DNA from: Caldilineaceae bacterium
Lineage (GTDB): Bacteria > Chloroflexota > Anaerolineae > Caldilineales > Caldilineaceae
Direction: 5' to 3'
DNA length: 64,000 bases
Assembly: GCA_022827195.1 (NCBI GenBank)
Contig: JAJDTL010000022.1
Coordinates: 1 to 64,000 of the forward strand
This document shows, one piece after another, positions 18,598 to 33,964 of this stretch. Within the stretch, counting starts at the first letter, position 1. Every line of letters begins with the position of its first letter. The position numbers were made by a program, and so were the translations under genes. Below the pieces are notes generated by a model. The model ran no database searches and was not told where the DNA came from. It saw only the letters and a list, made by a program, of their open reading frames with translations.

Positions 18598-19310
18598 GGA
18601 GCTTCCTTCAAGCCGTCGTCTGTCCCATTTGCGGCGCTGACCGGCGGGCCGCTGAAACGGTCGATCAGATCGTCGGCCGCGATGCTGGCGATTGAGTCCA
18701 GCTGCAGGTCGGCGGCCGAGAAGTCGGAGCTGCGCGTAATGTGGTTGGGTACTGCGACGCAGTGCAGCCCGGCCCCCTTTGCGCCCAACATGCCGTTGTA
18801 GGAATCTTCGATGGCGACCGCTTGGCGGGGAGGCACATCCAGCCGTTTCACCGCCAGCCGGTAGAGTGCCGGGTCCGGTTTGACCCGTTCGACATCATCG
18901 GCGGTGACTATCGCGAGGAAACGGCTCCGCAGGCCCAGCCGTTGCAGATGCGAGTCCACCCAGTTACGGTCTGAACTGGAAGCTACCGCCAGCTTCAGTC
19001 CCCGCCGTTCGGCCTCAGCGATCAGTTCGAGCACGCCGGGCAGGACCGGTTGGGCGTGGACGCGGGCCAGGAACTGCCGGCGGCGTTCGGTACGCAGGCG
19101 CTGACGGTCAATTGTACGGCCCAGGAGTGCCTCCAAATGCTGATGGGGATCAAATTCGTCCGTGCCTCCGCCGACACACTTCAGCCAGAGGTCCAGTGGC
19201 AACGCAACGTCGTAGCACCTGTAGATTTCATGCCAGGTCTGGAAATCGGGTGTCTCCGTGTCCAGAATCGTCCCGTCAAAGTCGAATACAACTGCTTGCA
19301 ACACTGGCAT
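18594..19310 (-). CDS. HAD-superfamily phosphatase, beta-phosphoglucomutase-like
   Basis: A 238-residue HAD hydrolase with nucleophile D10 and acid D12 (VVFDFDGTILDTE), motif II in AVASSSDRN, motif III K in RVKPDPALY and motif IV in AIEDSYNGMLGA. The cap domain is of the small alpha-helical type, as in beta-phosphoglucomutase and 2-deoxyglucose-6-phosphatase. Substrate unknown. Cotranslated with coaD through a 4-base overlap, which hints at a housekeeping role such as metabolite repair. Confidence 0.88.
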   Translation of the reverse strand: MPVLQAVVFDFDGTILDTETPDFQTWHEIYRCYDVALPLDLWLKCVGGGTDEFDPHQHLEALLGRTIDRQRLRTERRRQFLARVHAQPVLPGVLELIAEAERRGLKLAVASSSDRNWVDSHLQRLGLRSRFLAIVTADDVERVKPDPALYRLAVKRLDVPPRQAVAIEDSYNGMLGAKGAGLHCVAVPNHITRSSDFSAADLQLDSIASIAADDLIDRFSGPPVSAANGTDDGLKEAP

Positions 19311-19399
19311 ACTCCGTCTGAATTCGATAAGGATAATGCTAGGTGGTTTCGCCCGAAGACTGCGCGCAGAAATGAGAGAGGCGCCGGGACGGTCTGTGC

Positions 19400-20761
19400 T
19401 TAGACTACAAACTCGCTGAAGACGCGGTTGCCGAGCAGCAGCCCTCTGGCGGTCAGGCGCACGCGCTCCTGATCGGAATCCAGCATGCCGGCATCCTGCA
19501 ACCGTTCCAGTTTTGGGCCGAAGACGGCGTGCATAGGCTGCCCGTGCAATGCTTCAAAGCGGGCGAACGTCACCCCTTCCTGAACAAGGCGCAGACCGAG
19601 CATCATCGTTTCTCCCATGGAGACAAGGGCCTGCAGTTCCTCACAGAAGTCAACGGGCGTTTCGCCGGAACTGACGCGCTTCATGTAGCCCTTCACGCTC
19701 TTGTGGTTGGACCAGCGCAACGCCGCCTGCCCACACTGCATGCTCATATTCGGTTCCGGTATGGCCTCGTCGAAACCTCCTCCAGTCAGCTGGCGGCGCA
19801 GGCGCCCCGACAGAGGATAGCGCAGGTGGCTGTGCGCGCCCGGCCCGACTCCGATCCAGTCCTGATTCCGCCAGTAAATGAGGTTGTGTCGGCAGGCGAA
19901 CTCCTTGCCGCGTGCCCAGTTGGACACCTCATAGTGGAGGTACCCGGCTTTCCCCAGTCGCGCCATTGCGCTCTCGTAAAGCGCCGCGGCTTGGTCATCA
20001 TCAGGCGGCGGTGTCTGTCCGGTCTCCACCCAGTGCGCCAGCGGTGTGCCCGGCTCGACGATCAGGCTGTATAGACTGAGATGCTGGGGCGCGAGTTCTA
20101 GCGCCTTGTCCAGCGTGTCGTTCCAGGCTTCCAATGATTGCTGCGGCAGGCCGAACATGAAGTCGAGATTGATGTTCGCAAATCCTGCTCTCAGAGCGGC
20201 CTCGTAGGCGCGTAGCGCGTCATCCGCGCTGTGGATGCGGCCCAGAAAGGCCAGCTCCGGCGGCTGAAAGCTCTGTACACCCATGCTCAACCGGTTCACG
20301 CCCAGTTCAAGCAGGAGCTCGAACTGGTCCCAATCCGAGGTGCCCGGATTGGCTTCTGTGCTGATTTCAGCGTCCTCTGCCAGGGGAAACTCTGCGCGGA
20401 CGAGCTTGAAGATGCGGGTGAGCTGGCCCCCGCTGAGGACGGTAGGCGTGCCGCCGCCCACGAAGACCGTCTGTACCGTGCGTCCGTCGAGGAGTGAAGC
20501 CCAACGCATCAGTTCGCGGCAGAGCCTTTGCGTGTAAGACTCGTAAAGCGGTTCCAGCCGTGAATAGGTATTGAAGTCGCAATAGGGGCATTTGCGGGCG
20601 CAAAAGGGAATATGGATATAGAGGCCAAGTGGTCGCCTATTTGTGGGGGTGGGGTGAGCCTGTCTGCAGGCGGGCGCGGAGTGCGCGTTGCCGTCGATAT
20701 CTCTTTTTCTCCGTTCGCGGCGCGTGGAATATGTCGGAGGCAATACAGCCGAGAGGTTCAT
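19400..20761 (-). CDS. hemW: Radical SAM heme chaperone HemW
   Basis: A 453-residue protein. The radical SAM cluster motif is CARKCPYC followed by DFNTY, the HemW form of CxxxCxxC; GGGTPTVLSGGQL and the C-terminal winged-helix-like end (LTARGLLLGNRVFSEF) are typical. HemW binds heme and helps insert it into respiratory enzymes. The ATG at 20761 has an AGGAT site but gives an N-terminal extension of about 45 residues before the usual PLGLYIHIPFC start; a TTG six codons later is the only other plausible start, so most of the extension seems genuine. Confidence 0.92.
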   Translation of the reverse strand: MNLSAVLPPTYSTRRERRKRDIDGNAHSAPACRQAHPTPTNRRPLGLYIHIPFCARKCPYCDFNTYSRLEPLYESYTQRLCRELMRWASLLDGRTVQTVFVGGGTPTVLSGGQLTRIFKLVRAEFPLAEDAEISTEANPGTSDWDQFELLLELGVNRLSMGVQSFQPPELAFLGRIHSADDALRAYEAALRAGFANINLDFMFGLPQQSLEAWNDTLDKALELAPQHLSLYSLIVEPGTPLAHWVETGQTPPPDDDQAAALYESAMARLGKAGYLHYEVSNWARGKEFACRHNLIYWRNQDWIGVGPGAHSHLRYPLSGRLRRQLTGGGFDEAIPEPNMSMQCGQAALRWSNHKSVKGYMKRVSSGETPVDFCEELQALVSMGETMMLGLRLVQEGVTFARFEALHGQPMHAVFGPKLERLQDAGMLDSDQERVRLTARGLLLGNRVFSEFVV

Positions 20762-20843
20762 CTATCCTGTGACGGCGCTCCTTGCAGGCGAAGAGAGTGA
20801 AGAGGACGGCGAACGGAGAACGCCTCCTTATCTACGGTCTCTG

Positions 20844-21578
20844 TCAGGGGTTTTCCAGCCTGAATCCGTGGCCGCGCACAGTGATTATATAGTCATCCCT
20901 GTCGTCATGTTCGCTGAGCCGTTCCCGCAGCCGGCGCACGAGTGCGTCGATTGCCTGCTTGCTGACGCCGTCGCCGCTGGTCTCCGGCCATACCGCCTGC
21001 ACGATCTGCTCACGCGTCATCACGCCGCCGCCCTCGTGCCAGAGCGCGCTCAGCAACCGGTATTGATGCAGGCTTAGGGGCGGGTCCAGCAGCGTCCCGT
21101 TGAGCCAGACCTGGCGGGTTTCCTCTTCGATGCGCAGACCTGACGCCGACTCTTCCTCCGGTTCGGGCGTGTCAAACGTCAGCGGCGTCGTCGCCTCGTC
21201 ATCGACGAAGGCCATTTTGAATCGCAGGGCAATCTGCACTTCATCTCCGTCCGAAAGACTATGGGGCGCGTCCGCGATGTCGACACCGTTGACGTGGGTC
21301 CCGTTCTTGCTGCCCAGATCCTCGATTGCGTAGGCGGAGCCGTCCCAGAATATGCGGGCGTGGTTGCGGCTGACCTGGCGGTCCGGCAGCGTAACTTGGC
21401 ATTCCTCGTGGCGCCCGATGATCAGGGGCGTGGTGCGGCTGAGGGGCCATCCCTGGCCGGTCTGGTTGCCATGGCGCAGGACAAGCATGGCCTTCTCCTG
21501 CTGTTGGGCAACAGGTTGCGGGCGGCGGTGGTCTGCGAAACTCTGTTCAGCGTTGTGGCCCTCTTGCGTCATTTCCAT
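20844..21578 (-). CDS. FHA-domain winged-helix transcriptional regulator
   Basis: A 244-residue protein. After a short disordered start, residues about 32-115 form a forkhead-associated domain with the phosphothreonine-binding residues R56, S70, R71, H73 and N92 (GRH, SRNHA, KNGT). Residues about 145-244 form an OmpR/PhoB-type winged helix ([36 protein letters not shown] helix, [11 protein letters not shown]). A phosphothreonine reader fused to a DNA-binding domain, with no receiver domain, points to control by a Ser/Thr kinase. A PknB-like kinase is encoded divergently 422 bases away, an attractive partner (inference). The gene has a near-consensus promoter. Confidence 0.88.
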   Translation of the reverse strand: MEMTQEGHNAEQSFADHRRPQPVAQQQEKAMLVLRHGNQTGQGWPLSRTTPLIIGRHEECQVTLPDRQVSRNHARIFWDGSAYAIEDLGSKNGTHVNGVDIADAPHSLSDGDEVQIALRFKMAFVDDEATTPLTFDTPEPEEESASGLRIEEETRQVWLNGTLLDPPLSLHQYRLLSALWHEGGGVMTREQIVQAVWPETSGDGVSKQAIDALVRRLRERLSEHDDRDDYIITVRGHGFRLENP

Positions 21579-21730
21579 CCCTCTTGGAACTACCGTCCTG
21601 CGTGGTGTTTCGGCGCGACTTGCAATTTCTTCCGACTCTTTCTATAGTAATAGCCCTAGTGCCAACCTCCGAATTCGAAATGGTTACACGACTTTCACAA
21701 ACGCCGCAAACGGCTGCAAGGGGGAAGTCC

Positions 21731-21759
21731 ATTATAGCGAAGCCCGTTTGAGTCGTCAA
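21731..21759 (-). promoter_or_regulatory. Near-consensus sigma70 promoter for the FHA regulator
   Basis: On the minus strand TTGACG (21754-21759) and TATAAT (21731-21736) are 17 bases apart. The start would fall near 21724, giving a leader of about 145 bases. This is one of the two best promoters in the window. The remaining part of the 422-base divergent gap (to 22000) shows no further clear element for the kinase. Confidence 0.75.
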
Positions 21760-22000
21760 CAGTTTTTAGAATGCGGGTAGCGCCCGGCCTTTGGAGTCCC
21801 GACATTTAGGTTGCTCTTGCCGGACACCAGGTTGCTGTCGGGCGCAGCGGTTTCTGGCTGTACAGGCGGGGTGAGTACCCTCCTGCCTCGTCTGAGTCGG
21901 ACATTGCGTCGTTTCTTTTCGGGGCGCTTAAGGAACCGCTCGTCTGGTCTATCATGCGAAAACGGGGGCTCTGCGGCCCCGCCATTCTCAGAGGTGTCAG

Positions 22001-23005
22001 TTGGCCACAGTATTGGAAGCGGATTCGATCCTGCGGGGTCGCTACGAAATCGTACGTCTGGTGGGGCAGGGAGGCATGGGCGCCGTCTACCGGGCCAACG
22101 ATCTGCGTCTGGACGGACGGGTTTGCGCCATCAAAGAGATTCTGCCCACTCTGCTGATCGACCAGCGCGGGCCAGGGGTGGACCTGGGACAGACGATAGA
22201 GCAGTTTTACCAGGAGGCCAGCGTCCTCGCCCGGCTCGACCATCCAAACTTGCCCAAGGTGTCAGACTATTTTTCCGTCGACGGGCGCGAGTATCTCGTC
22301 ATGGATTTCATCGAAGGGCGCGACCTGCAGGAGATTCTCAACGAGATGCTTCGCCAGCAGAAGCGCCTGTCGGAGGCGCAGGTGTTGCTTTGGGCCGCGC
22401 AGCTGCTCGACGCGCTCGAATATCTGCACAGCCAGGATCCCCCGGTTCTTCACCGCGACATAAAGCCGGGCAATATCAAGATTACGCCCGAGAACAGAGT
22501 GAAGTTGGTGGATTTCGGCCTGGTAAAAATTTTGCAGCCGGATGATGCCCGCACAGTGACGGTCGTGCAGGGCCGCGGCACTGTCGCCTATACACCGCTT
22601 GAGCAGTACGGGGGTGATACAGGGCACACTGATGTACGCACCGACATCTACAGCGTCGGCGCAACCCTTTATCACCTGCTGGCAGGGACGCCGCCTCAGG
22701 ATGCGAAGGAACGATTCCTGAAGTCCGGGTTGCTCGATCCTCTCCGTCAGTTGAATCCGGACATCTCCACGCGCACCGAGCGCGCCGTATTCCAAGCCCT
22801 GGCGATGCATCCGGATGAGCGGCCGCCGAGCATTCTGGCTTTGCGCGAGGCGCTCTTCGGGGTAGAGAGCACAAGCAAGAGACCGACGACCGACCTGTTG
22901 CCGCCGCCCTCTTGGAACGAGATCATGAATAGAAACAGGGCGCTGGTCGGGCTGACGATCGCCCTTTTCATCGTCGCAACTGTCATCAGCATCCTCGACT
23001 TCTGA
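22001..23005 (+). CDS. Membrane-anchored Ser/Thr protein kinase (PknB-like)
   Basis: A 334-residue Hanks-type kinase. Glycine loop GQGGMGAVY (22-30), lysine K45 in VCAIKE, catalytic loop H151-R-D153-IKPGN, DFG at 171-173, and a [11 protein letters not shown] activation-segment end. A single membrane helix (about 312-332) ends the protein, with almost nothing after it, so unlike PknB it has no external sensor domain. Start codon is TTG at 22001; no ATG or GTG gives an intact glycine loop. Located divergently from an FHA-winged-helix regulator, its likely phospho-dependent partner. Confidence 0.92.
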   Translation: MATVLEADSILRGRYEIVRLVGQGGMGAVYRANDLRLDGRVCAIKEILPTLLIDQRGPGVDLGQTIEQFYQEASVLARLDHPNLPKVSDYFSVDGREYLVMDFIEGRDLQEILNEMLRQQKRLSEAQVLLWAAQLLDALEYLHSQDPPVLHRDIKPGNIKITPENRVKLVDFGLVKILQPDDARTVTVVQGRGTVAYTPLEQYGGDTGHTDVRTDIYSVGATLYHLLAGTPPQDAKERFLKSGLLDPLRQLNPDISTRTERAVFQALAMHPDERPPSILALREALFGVESTSKRPTTDLLPPPSWNEIMNRNRALVGLTIALFIVATVISILDF

Positions 23006-23177
23006 GCGTATCATGGCCTTCCACGGCACGGCTGGTTCTCCGCTTCAATCAGTTTCTCTGTATCCTGTGTGAATGAACCAAAGAAGGCCACTGCGCCCCC
23101 GGGGTGGACCGAATCTGCGCGGCCGCCGGCGGTAGGCCGACGCGCCAAAGTTTACCCGAAACAACGCTGTGAAAATT

Positions 23178-23207
23178 TGCGCAATCTCTTTGCGCTCTTA
23201 TATACTG
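23178..23207 (+). promoter_or_regulatory. Candidate promoter of the ATP synthase operon
   Basis: TTGCGC (23178-23183) and TATACT (23202-23207) are separated by 18 bases, about 245 bases before atpB. The -10 is good, the -35 moderate. The rest of the 448-base gap between the kinase and atpB has no gene that I can support. Confidence 0.5.
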
Positions 23208-23453
23208 TAAGCAGATTCGTGCAAGGGTAGCCCTTTCGTCGTGCACCCCCATAAGGCGCGTAACGATGGGGCTTCTTACTTGGCATGACGATTTCCTGAG
23301 TCTGGTTCGTCCCGTCGCGGCGCGAGAACCAGAAGCCGCCGGATGCAGCACCCCGACTACGGGCGGTGGGCTTGAAATTGGGCCGCGCCGGTCTGGTCGG
23401 AAGTCAAGAATAGCCCAGTATAGATCAGGAGGGCGGATCTCTTCCGCGCAGCC

Positions 23454-24398
23454 ATGAAACGTCTCCTTTCATTCTTTTCAAATCCACGCGTGCTCAGCGT
23501 GACCATCGGCGTGATCGCATTGCTCGCTCTGAGCGTCGTCCCAACGTTTAGTGTGAAAGAACTTCACGTCGAACTGGCAGCGGAGTCGCTTCTGGAACAC
23601 GGGCCCAAGTGGTTCACCAACGGACTGCTGACCACTCTTCTCGTCGACATAATCATCATATTGATGGCAGTTTTCGCAGTCTCCAGGATGAAGGAAATTC
23701 CCGGAGGCTGGCAGAACATCATGGAGATGGTTGTGGAGGGGATGTGGAACCTGACCCAGAGCATCGCAGGCCACGGCTCTGCCAACGCCCGCAAGTTCTT
23801 CCCATGGGTGATGACGATTTTCATTTTTGTCCTGATCAGCAACTATATCGGTCTGCTGCCGGGATTCGGCTCGATCGGAATCTACCATGGCGGCGGCGGG
23901 GACCACGCACAGGTTGAACTGGGCAACCAGCTGGCCATGGCCGGTGGCGAGGCGGTGGCGGCCTCTGCGGCCGCGGAGGAGGGCAAGCCGGTCCTTGTAC
24001 CTCTATTCCGAAGTCCGTCGGCAGACCTCAATGTAACCCTGGCCCTGGCACTAATCTCCGTCTTTATGACCCAGTTTTTCGGTGTCCAAGCACTGGGTCT
24101 GTCCTACTTCGGAAAGTTCTTCCAGAATCCGTTCAAGAGGCCAATGCAGGCTGTAGTAGGTTTCTTCGAGTTGATCGCCGAAATCTCCAAGATTATCAGC
24201 TTCTCTTTTCGTCTCTTTGGAAACGTCTTTGCCGGTGAAGTCGTCCTGCTGGTGATGGCATTTCTCGTCACATTCCTCTTGCCCAGCGTCTTCTATGGGC
24301 TTGAGTTGTTTATCGGCTTCATCCAGGCTCTGGTCTTCATGTTGTTGACACTGGCCTTCTTTACGATGGCTACTGTGAGCCATGACGATCACCACTGA
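23454..24398 (+). CDS. atpB: F1Fo ATP synthase subunit a
   Basis: A 314-residue membrane subunit forming the ion half-channels next to the c ring. The C-terminal region carries the essential arginine helix (ISKIISFSFRLFGNVFAGEVVLL). An Ala/Glu/Gly-rich stretch (about residues 145-190) between early membrane segments is longer than in E. coli. The AGGAGGG motif at 23427-23433 is about 20 bases before the ATG, unusually far, and no nearer start exists in frame. First gene of the operon; no atpI precedes it. Confidence 0.94.
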   Translation: MKRLLSFFSNPRVLSVTIGVIALLALSVVPTFSVKELHVELAAESLLEHGPKWFTNGLLTTLLVDIIIILMAVFAVSRMKEIPGGWQNIMEMVVEGMWNLTQSIAGHGSANARKFFPWVMTIFIFVLISNYIGLLPGFGSIGIYHGGGGDHAQVELGNQLAMAGGEAVAASAAAEEGKPVLVPLFRSPSADLNVTLALALISVFMTQFFGVQALGLSYFGKFFQNPFKRPMQAVVGFFELIAEISKIISFSFRLFGNVFAGEVVLLVMAFLVTFLLPSVFYGLELFIGFIQALVFMLLTLAFFTMATVSHDDHH

Positions 24399-24428
24399 GA
24401 TGGTAATCCCGGTAGCCGCGCCGTTTGA

Positions 24429-24752
<324 letters not shown>

Positions 24753-24896
24753 AACCGCAAAAACGGGGATGCGCGATTCTTGTTGCCGAACCCGCAGGCG
24801 CGAAGGCGGATGAAGCGGCAGCAGAAGTCAGGCTTCCGTACACTCCTGCGCCGCTGCCTCAGGCCGGTGCGAAGGATATAGACCAGGAGGTTGGCC

Positions 24897-25406
24897 TTGG
24901 ACGCACTCGATAAACTAGGCATCAGTTGGCAGTTATTGCTATCTCAGATCATCAACTTCGGCCTGTTGATGGTTGTTTTGCATCTGTTACTTTACAAGCC
25001 GGTTCTGAGGATGCTCGAGCAGCGCAGACAGCGCATCGCCGAAGGACTGGAGCAGGCTGACAAGGCGTCGCGTGCGGCTGCTGAAGCCGAGGCGGAAAAG
25101 CAGGCGATCCTCGAAGAGGCCCGCCGCGAGGCGCAGGAGGTGCGGGCGCAGGCGACGCGCGACGCCGAACGCATCGCCCAGGACATCCGCAGCCGCGCCG
25201 ATCAGGAGGCCCAGGACATCCGCATCAAGGCGCAGGCAGATGCAGAAGCGCAGACCGCGTCAGTGATGGCGGACGCCAGAATACAGATCGCCGATCTGGC
25301 CATCGCCGCGACGGAGCAGATCCTGGGCCGCGAGCTGGCGAACCGGGATGAGCAGGAGCGCTTTGTTGCCGACTATCTGGCGCAACAAAACGGGAGCGGT
25401 ACATGA
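24897..25406 (+). CDS. atpF: F1Fo ATP synthase subunit b
   Basis: A 169-residue peripheral-stalk subunit: one membrane helix (about 10-30, [23 protein letters not shown]) then a long charged coiled coil (35-140). The start is a TTG; the copy at 24897 lies six bases after an AGGAGG site (24885-24890), while the TTG at 24891 abuts it and is unlikely. Its stop overlaps the atpH start (ATGA). Confidence 0.93.
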   Translation: MDALDKLGISWQLLLSQIINFGLLMVVLHLLLYKPVLRMLEQRRQRIAEGLEQADKASRAAAEAEAEKQAILEEARREAQEVRAQATRDAERIAQDIRSRADQEAQDIRIKAQADAEAQTASVMADARIQIADLAIAATEQILGRELANRDEQERFVADYLAQQNGSGT

Positions 25407-25900
25407 GCGAGCGCGCCTCGGCCCAAGACTATGCCCGCGGCATCCTGGAGACGATTGTCGAGCAGTGGCAGGAATCTCTCACCACGGTTGCTGACACTCT
25501 TGAGCAGAACCCTGATTTGGTCGCGGACGTCGAATCCGTCGAAGAGGCGCTCCCCAAGTCTACACCTGCCGTGATCAAGAACTTTGTACGAGCACTCGTG
25601 CAGGATGGGAACGCTTCCATGCTTCCGCAGATTGTCAGCGCGCTGGGCGCGAGTCTGCGCGGCGAGAGCGGGCCGCAATCAGCCGATATCACGAGCGCGG
25701 TCGAATTGGGCGACGACGCGCAAGAGCAGATTCGCCGGCAGCTTACCAGGCAGTACGGCGAGGACCTCATCTTCAGCTTTGATGTCGATGAAACGCTCAT
25801 GGGCGGCCTGCGCATCCGCGTAGGCGATCAGTTGATCGACAATACGGTCGCAAACCGGCTGATGGCCCTGCGTGACATGATCGCGGCGGAAGTTCGGTGA
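25403..25900 (+). CDS. atpH: F1Fo ATP synthase subunit delta
   Basis: A 165-residue peripheral-stalk protein linking b to the top of F1. It has the weakly conserved family pattern: an N-terminal helical bundle starting [13 protein letters not shown], and a C-terminal [32 protein letters not shown] segment that is diagnostic. Overlaps atpF by four bases (translational coupling) and is 81 bases before atpA. Confidence 0.93.
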   Translation: MSERASAQDYARGILETIVEQWQESLTTVADTLEQNPDLVADVESVEEALPKSTPAVIKNFVRALVQDGNASMLPQIVSALGASLRGESGPQSADITSAVELGDDAQEQIRRQLTRQYGEDLIFSFDVDETLMGGLRIRVGDQLIDNTVANRLMALRDMIAAEVR

Positions 25901-25981
25901 TTCACCGGCGGTCAAGTTCCGGCAGCGGCTCTGAGTTCGCTGGTCATTGACCAGTCGCCAACAACCACTGGAGAAGAATAA

Positions 25982-27511
<1,530 letters not shown>

Positions 27512-27608
27512 CGGAATTGCTGGACAGTTCCCCCGGATTCCCAGGCGCGCTACGGGAAGCAAGGTCCGGCGTTTACTGAGAGTTAGAATCTGAAGACCGG
27601 AAGCAAAT

Positions 27609-30383
<2,775 letters not shown>

Positions 30384-30407
30384 CACCCGCTTGCAGTAGA
30401 GAAACAT

Positions 30408-30443
30408 AGGCCGGACCTTCACAAGTGAAAGTCCGGCCTTTTG
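30408..30443 (+). terminator. Intrinsic terminator of the atp operon
   Basis: A 15-bp inverted repeat (30408-30422 with 30425-30439, one mismatch) followed by a short T run ends the atp transcript. The stem also lies downstream of the convergent 1069-residue protein gene and could serve both directions. Confidence 0.85.
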
Positions 30444-30554
30444 CTTTCTGTGTTTTCCGCTGATAGCGTGAAGTCCTCGCGCCAAAAGAGCTTGCGAGCG
30501 GGCCTGAATTCGTCGGTGCAGATGAAATTCCTGCGTCAGCGACCTGTCAACAGG

Positions 30555-33500
30555 CTACTTCGGCATATCCCGCAGGGCATTGAAGATTGGCAGATTGCCC
30601 CAGTTCGGATCCACAATACCCCACTGCGCCTTTTCCGTGCCGTTGGCCACAACGCGGAAATTCAGATTCCACAAAATGGCCGGGCCGACCCAACCCCATC
30701 CTTTCATCATCCGGTAGGCCTCGACCGTCCACGCTGCCTGTTCCTCGTAGGAGTTGTCGTTGGCGTACCCGTAGCGCGGGTCGAACGCGCCGCCCGCGGC
30801 CCAGCCAAACTCGGTCGGCCAGATCAGTTTGTTGCCCGCGCCGTACTTGACCGCGATGTTTCGATAACCCTCCATCGTACTTCGGAAGCTCCAAGAGTGG
30901 TGCGGGTTGTCGCACGCGCCGTTGAAGCTGTTGCCATGCTTCCGAATCGCCTCACAGCCCTGTTCCCACGTGAACTGAGGCGGCACGTTGTATCCGCTAG
31001 GGTGCGCGCCGATGCCGTCCATATAGTTGTTCAGCCCAGCCTGAAACATCCTTTCCAGGTATTCGAAGTCATCCATCGCCGCGGTGCCGCCCCTGCTTTG
31101 CGGTGAACCGTTGCTGGCGGCCGGGGTAAGCGCACCGCTGATAACCAGCATCGACGGGCAGGCGGCCTTAATTGATGCGTAGGCCGGCTTCAAGAGCTCT
31201 ACATACTTGGCCGGATCCAAGGGTAGGTTACCCCATTCGTAGTGCAGGTTCTGCTCGTTCCACACCTCGATCGCCTTCAGCGAAGATCCGCAGTACTTGC
31301 CCGCCATCGCCCCCAGAAATCTGGCAAAGGTGTTCGGGTCTGCCGGCGGGCCGCCCGCGTTCGGTTCGAAATTTGCTTCGCGTGCCCAAGGCGGCGAATT
31401 GACAACGCTGAACAGAAGATTTATGCCAGCGTTGTTTGCCGAGTCGATGATGCCCTGCATCGAGCCCCAATCGTAATTTCCTTGATTATGTTCGAAGACC
31501 TTCCATTCAATCTGCTGCTTAACCCAATTGAAGCCCAGCTCGCGGGTCTTCTGCATCACCTGGCCGGCTTGGTTGTTATGGACCATGTGGGCCTGGACGC
31601 CGTAACCGAAATTGCCGCCCCCGGCAGGGGCGGGTGCGGCCACCGCGGGTGCGGCAGCAGGAGGCGGATCAGGGATGTCGGTGATCAATGCGACCTTATC
31701 CAGCGAGCCGCTCGTCGTAACCAGCCCACCAAACACCCAACCCTTTGTGCCATTGCCAACATCGATCTGCCACCAATCTCCGGCCTGGTTCTTACCGAAA
31801 ATCAGGTAAGGCCTACCGGCTATGATCTGCCCAGCGCGTGGGTAGTTGGTGCCCGGACCCTCGCGCACGTTGACGACCTGCGTGCTTGCCAGCGTCGGGA
31901 CTTCTGGCGTTGGCGTCGGCACAGGCGTGGCAGTCGCGACAGGCGTGGGCGTCGCCATCGGCATGGCAACCACGTTCCCCGGGCTGGCCGACTGGCGGTT
32001 CCCCAGGCTGGAGACCTGCACAACCTGGGCCTCGACGCGAACGTCACCATCGCCGGCCGGCGCCTGGAAGGTGTGGACCGGATTGTCGATTGGATAGGCG
32101 ACCTGCTCCAGTATCGTGCCATCGGGCCGGAAAATCGTATAGGCGACCTCCAGCCGGGTGGGGCTGGGATCGACGTTTCCCCCGGTCTGGAACTGGCGCG
32201 CGACCTCCCACAGGTCCGGGTCAACGTCCCCACTGTCGGCGTCGCGTACCATCACCTGGGTGACGCCGTACAGGTTCAGCAGAGTCAGCTTGTGGGCAAA
32301 GCTGCTGCTGTTCTCGATCGTTACAGTCCGCTCCATCTGCTGGTCGTCGACGTAGCTGTACATATAAGCGCCGATGGCGCCGTCATAGGCCAGTGGTTGG
32401 GAGATGCGGGGGTTCTCAACCGAAAGCTGAACGGGTTGACCGGGCTGGATAACGCCGTCCTCTCCGCCAAGGCGGATCTGGGCGACAAGCGGCTGGAGCA
32501 CCTGTCGGAAGCCTTTCAGCCACAATTGGCCTTCGCTGCGCTCGACCGACATGCCCGGCAACTCCAACTGCACCTTGCGGCGGTCGATCTGGTCGGTCGC
32601 AAAGGCCAGCAGCGAGCCCAACGCGCCTCCCATCTGATAGGCCGCCGGGTCTGCCGGGCCCGGGATCAGGACGCGGTCGGCGACGCTGCCAAGAGCCTGC
32701 CAGTCGTAGCCGCGCGTATTCCAGTCAACCGGTGAAACCTGGTGCGGCGACTCCACCCGCACTGCCAGCCAGCGGTTCACTTCCGGCGCGTGCAGCCGTT
32801 CGGCCAGGCGCTCGATGAAATGGTTGAACTCGGCCTCACCGGCCATCGCAGCATCCATGCCGCGGTAGTCGACAATGACTCCCGGATAGTTGTACTGTAT
32901 CAGCAAGTCCGCCACCGCGTTGATCTGGTTTTGTAGCTGGCCCGCTTCGACCAGCATATTGTGCAGCAGGTCGCTGCGCGGCGGCTCCATGCCCCGCCAG
33001 TTGCGCAGGACCGGAACGACCGCGTAGTTGCCGACCGGAGGGTTGGCGCGTTCAATGTCCAGAGCGCCGTCCCCGCGCAGATAGAAGCCGGCGATGGCAA
33101 GCGATGTGATGCCTGCATTGGCCAGCGTGGCCGGCACCTGCTCGCCGACGCCAATGTTTGTCTCTACCCGAGGCGGCGGCGCGCCGGTCTGCATCACGAC
33201 GAAATTCGAGGGCGGCCACCCGCTAACACGGGCTTCGATGCGATCATCCATCGACAGGACTGAGCTGGGCACGAACTCCCAGCTGTCTCCGTCCCAGCTG
33301 TACAGTTCCAGCGTTTCGTAAGGTTGGCTGTCATTCGGAATCGGAATCTGCACGATGCTCTGGTCGACGCGACCGCCGCGCACGGCCACCTCATAGATCG
33401 GGCTTCTGGCTTCCAGGCCGCTGTTGGACAGGGCGTTCAGGGCTGCTGCCCAATCCTGTCCTGCGTTGCCGTCCAGAAATTCCATGCGCGGGATGCTTTC

Positions 33501-33764
33501 GAGATTGACCTGAAAGGACTCCATCACGCTTTCCGGAGGAAATACGATCGTCGTACCGTCCGGGTCCATCAGCGAGCCGCCGTTTCTGTCGATCGTCGTA
33601 TAGGAGAGGTACTGGATCCGATCAATCAGGCTGATCGGTGGCAGAAGCAGCGCAATGATGATCAGGGCAGGCAGAACGAGCGACAGAAGGGCGCCCAGGA
33701 TCTTCCTCGTCCCGGAGCCTCCTCGCCGGGGCGGCTCATCATAGTCATAAGAGGAGCGTCGCAT
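30555..33764 (-). CDS. Large surface protein: GH18-like barrel, SH3b and clan-A glycosidase domain
   Basis: A 1069-residue protein with a cytoplasmic start rich in Arg, one membrane helix (about 22-46) and an external part. Residues about 190-430 resemble a GH18/YaaH-like barrel, but the acidic catalytic motif is degenerate ([10 protein letters not shown], no DxxDxDxE). A beta-sandwich region follows, then a Pro-Thr linker (about 600-620), a bacterial SH3b domain (about 622-690, [15 protein letters not shown]) and a C-terminal clan-A barrel (about 720-1069) with WNEQN (near 835) and WPTEFGW (near 980) as acid/base and nucleophile motifs. That last domain is a paralogue of the 397-residue protein at 16253-17446. 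Likely a cell-wall- or glycan-binding surface enzyme; substrate unknown. Confidence 0.82.
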   Translation of the reverse strand: MRRSSYDYDEPPRRGGSGTRKILGALLSLVLPALIIIALLLPPISLIDRIQYLSYTTIDRNGGSLMDPDGTTIVFPPESVMESFQVNLESIPRMEFLDGNAGQDWAAALNALSNSGLEARSPIYEVAVRGGRVDQSIVQIPIPNDSQPYETLELYSWDGDSWEFVPSSVLSMDDRIEARVSGWPPSNFVVMQTGAPPPRVETNIGVGEQVPATLANAGITSLAIAGFYLRGDGALDIERANPPVGNYAVVPVLRNWRGMEPPRSDLLHNMLVEAGQLQNQINAVADLLIQYNYPGVIVDYRGMDAAMAGEAEFNHFIERLAERLHAPEVNRWLAVRVESPHQVSPVDWNTRGYDWQALGSVADRVLIPGPADPAAYQMGGALGSLLAFATDQIDRRKVQLELPGMSVERSEGQLWLKGFRQVLQPLVAQIRLGGEDGVIQPGQPVQLSVENPRISQPLAYDGAIGAYMYSYVDDQQMERTVTIENSSSFAHKLTLLNLYGVTQVMVRDADSGDVDPDLWEVARQFQTGGNVDPSPTRLEVAYTIFRPDGTILEQVAYPIDNPVHTFQAPAGDGDVRVEAQVVQVSSLGNRQSASPGNVVAMPMATPTPVATATPVPTPTPEVPTLASTQVVNVREGPGTNYPRAGQIIAGRPYLIFGKNQAGDWWQIDVGNGTKGWVFGGLVTTSGSLDKVALITDIPDPPPAAAPAVAAPAPAGGGNFGYGVQAHMVHNNQAGQVMQKTRELGFNWVKQQIEWKVFEHNQGNYDWGSMQGIIDSANNAGINLLFSVVNSPPWAREANFEPNAGGPPADPNTFARFLGAMAGKYCGSSLKAIEVWNEQNLHYEWGNLPLDPAKYVELLKPAYASIKAACPSMLVISGALTPAASNGSPQSRGGTAAMDDFEYLERMFQAGLNNYMDGIGAHPSGYNVPPQFTWEQGCEAIRKHGNSFNGACDNPHHSWSFRSTMEGYRNIAVKYGAGNKLIWPTEFGWAAGGAFDPRYGYANDNSYEEQAAWTVEAYRMMKGWGWVGPAILWNLNFRVVANGTEKAQWGIVDPNWGNLPIFNALRDMPK

Positions 33765-33964
33765 TTATGATTTCCTCCGTTCCGAGCCCCATGCGAGCAG
33801 GGGCGTATTGCATGCGAATTCCGCGTCCGGACGTGTATTTGTCGGCAGCGGTAGGCTCTCTGCCAACTATCGGCGCGTTCCGGACTTCGTTTGCATCCGA
33901 AGATTTCCCTACATGCGCCTGTCGCCAACTTTCCAGAATCTGTGGCACGGACAGATGGACATTC

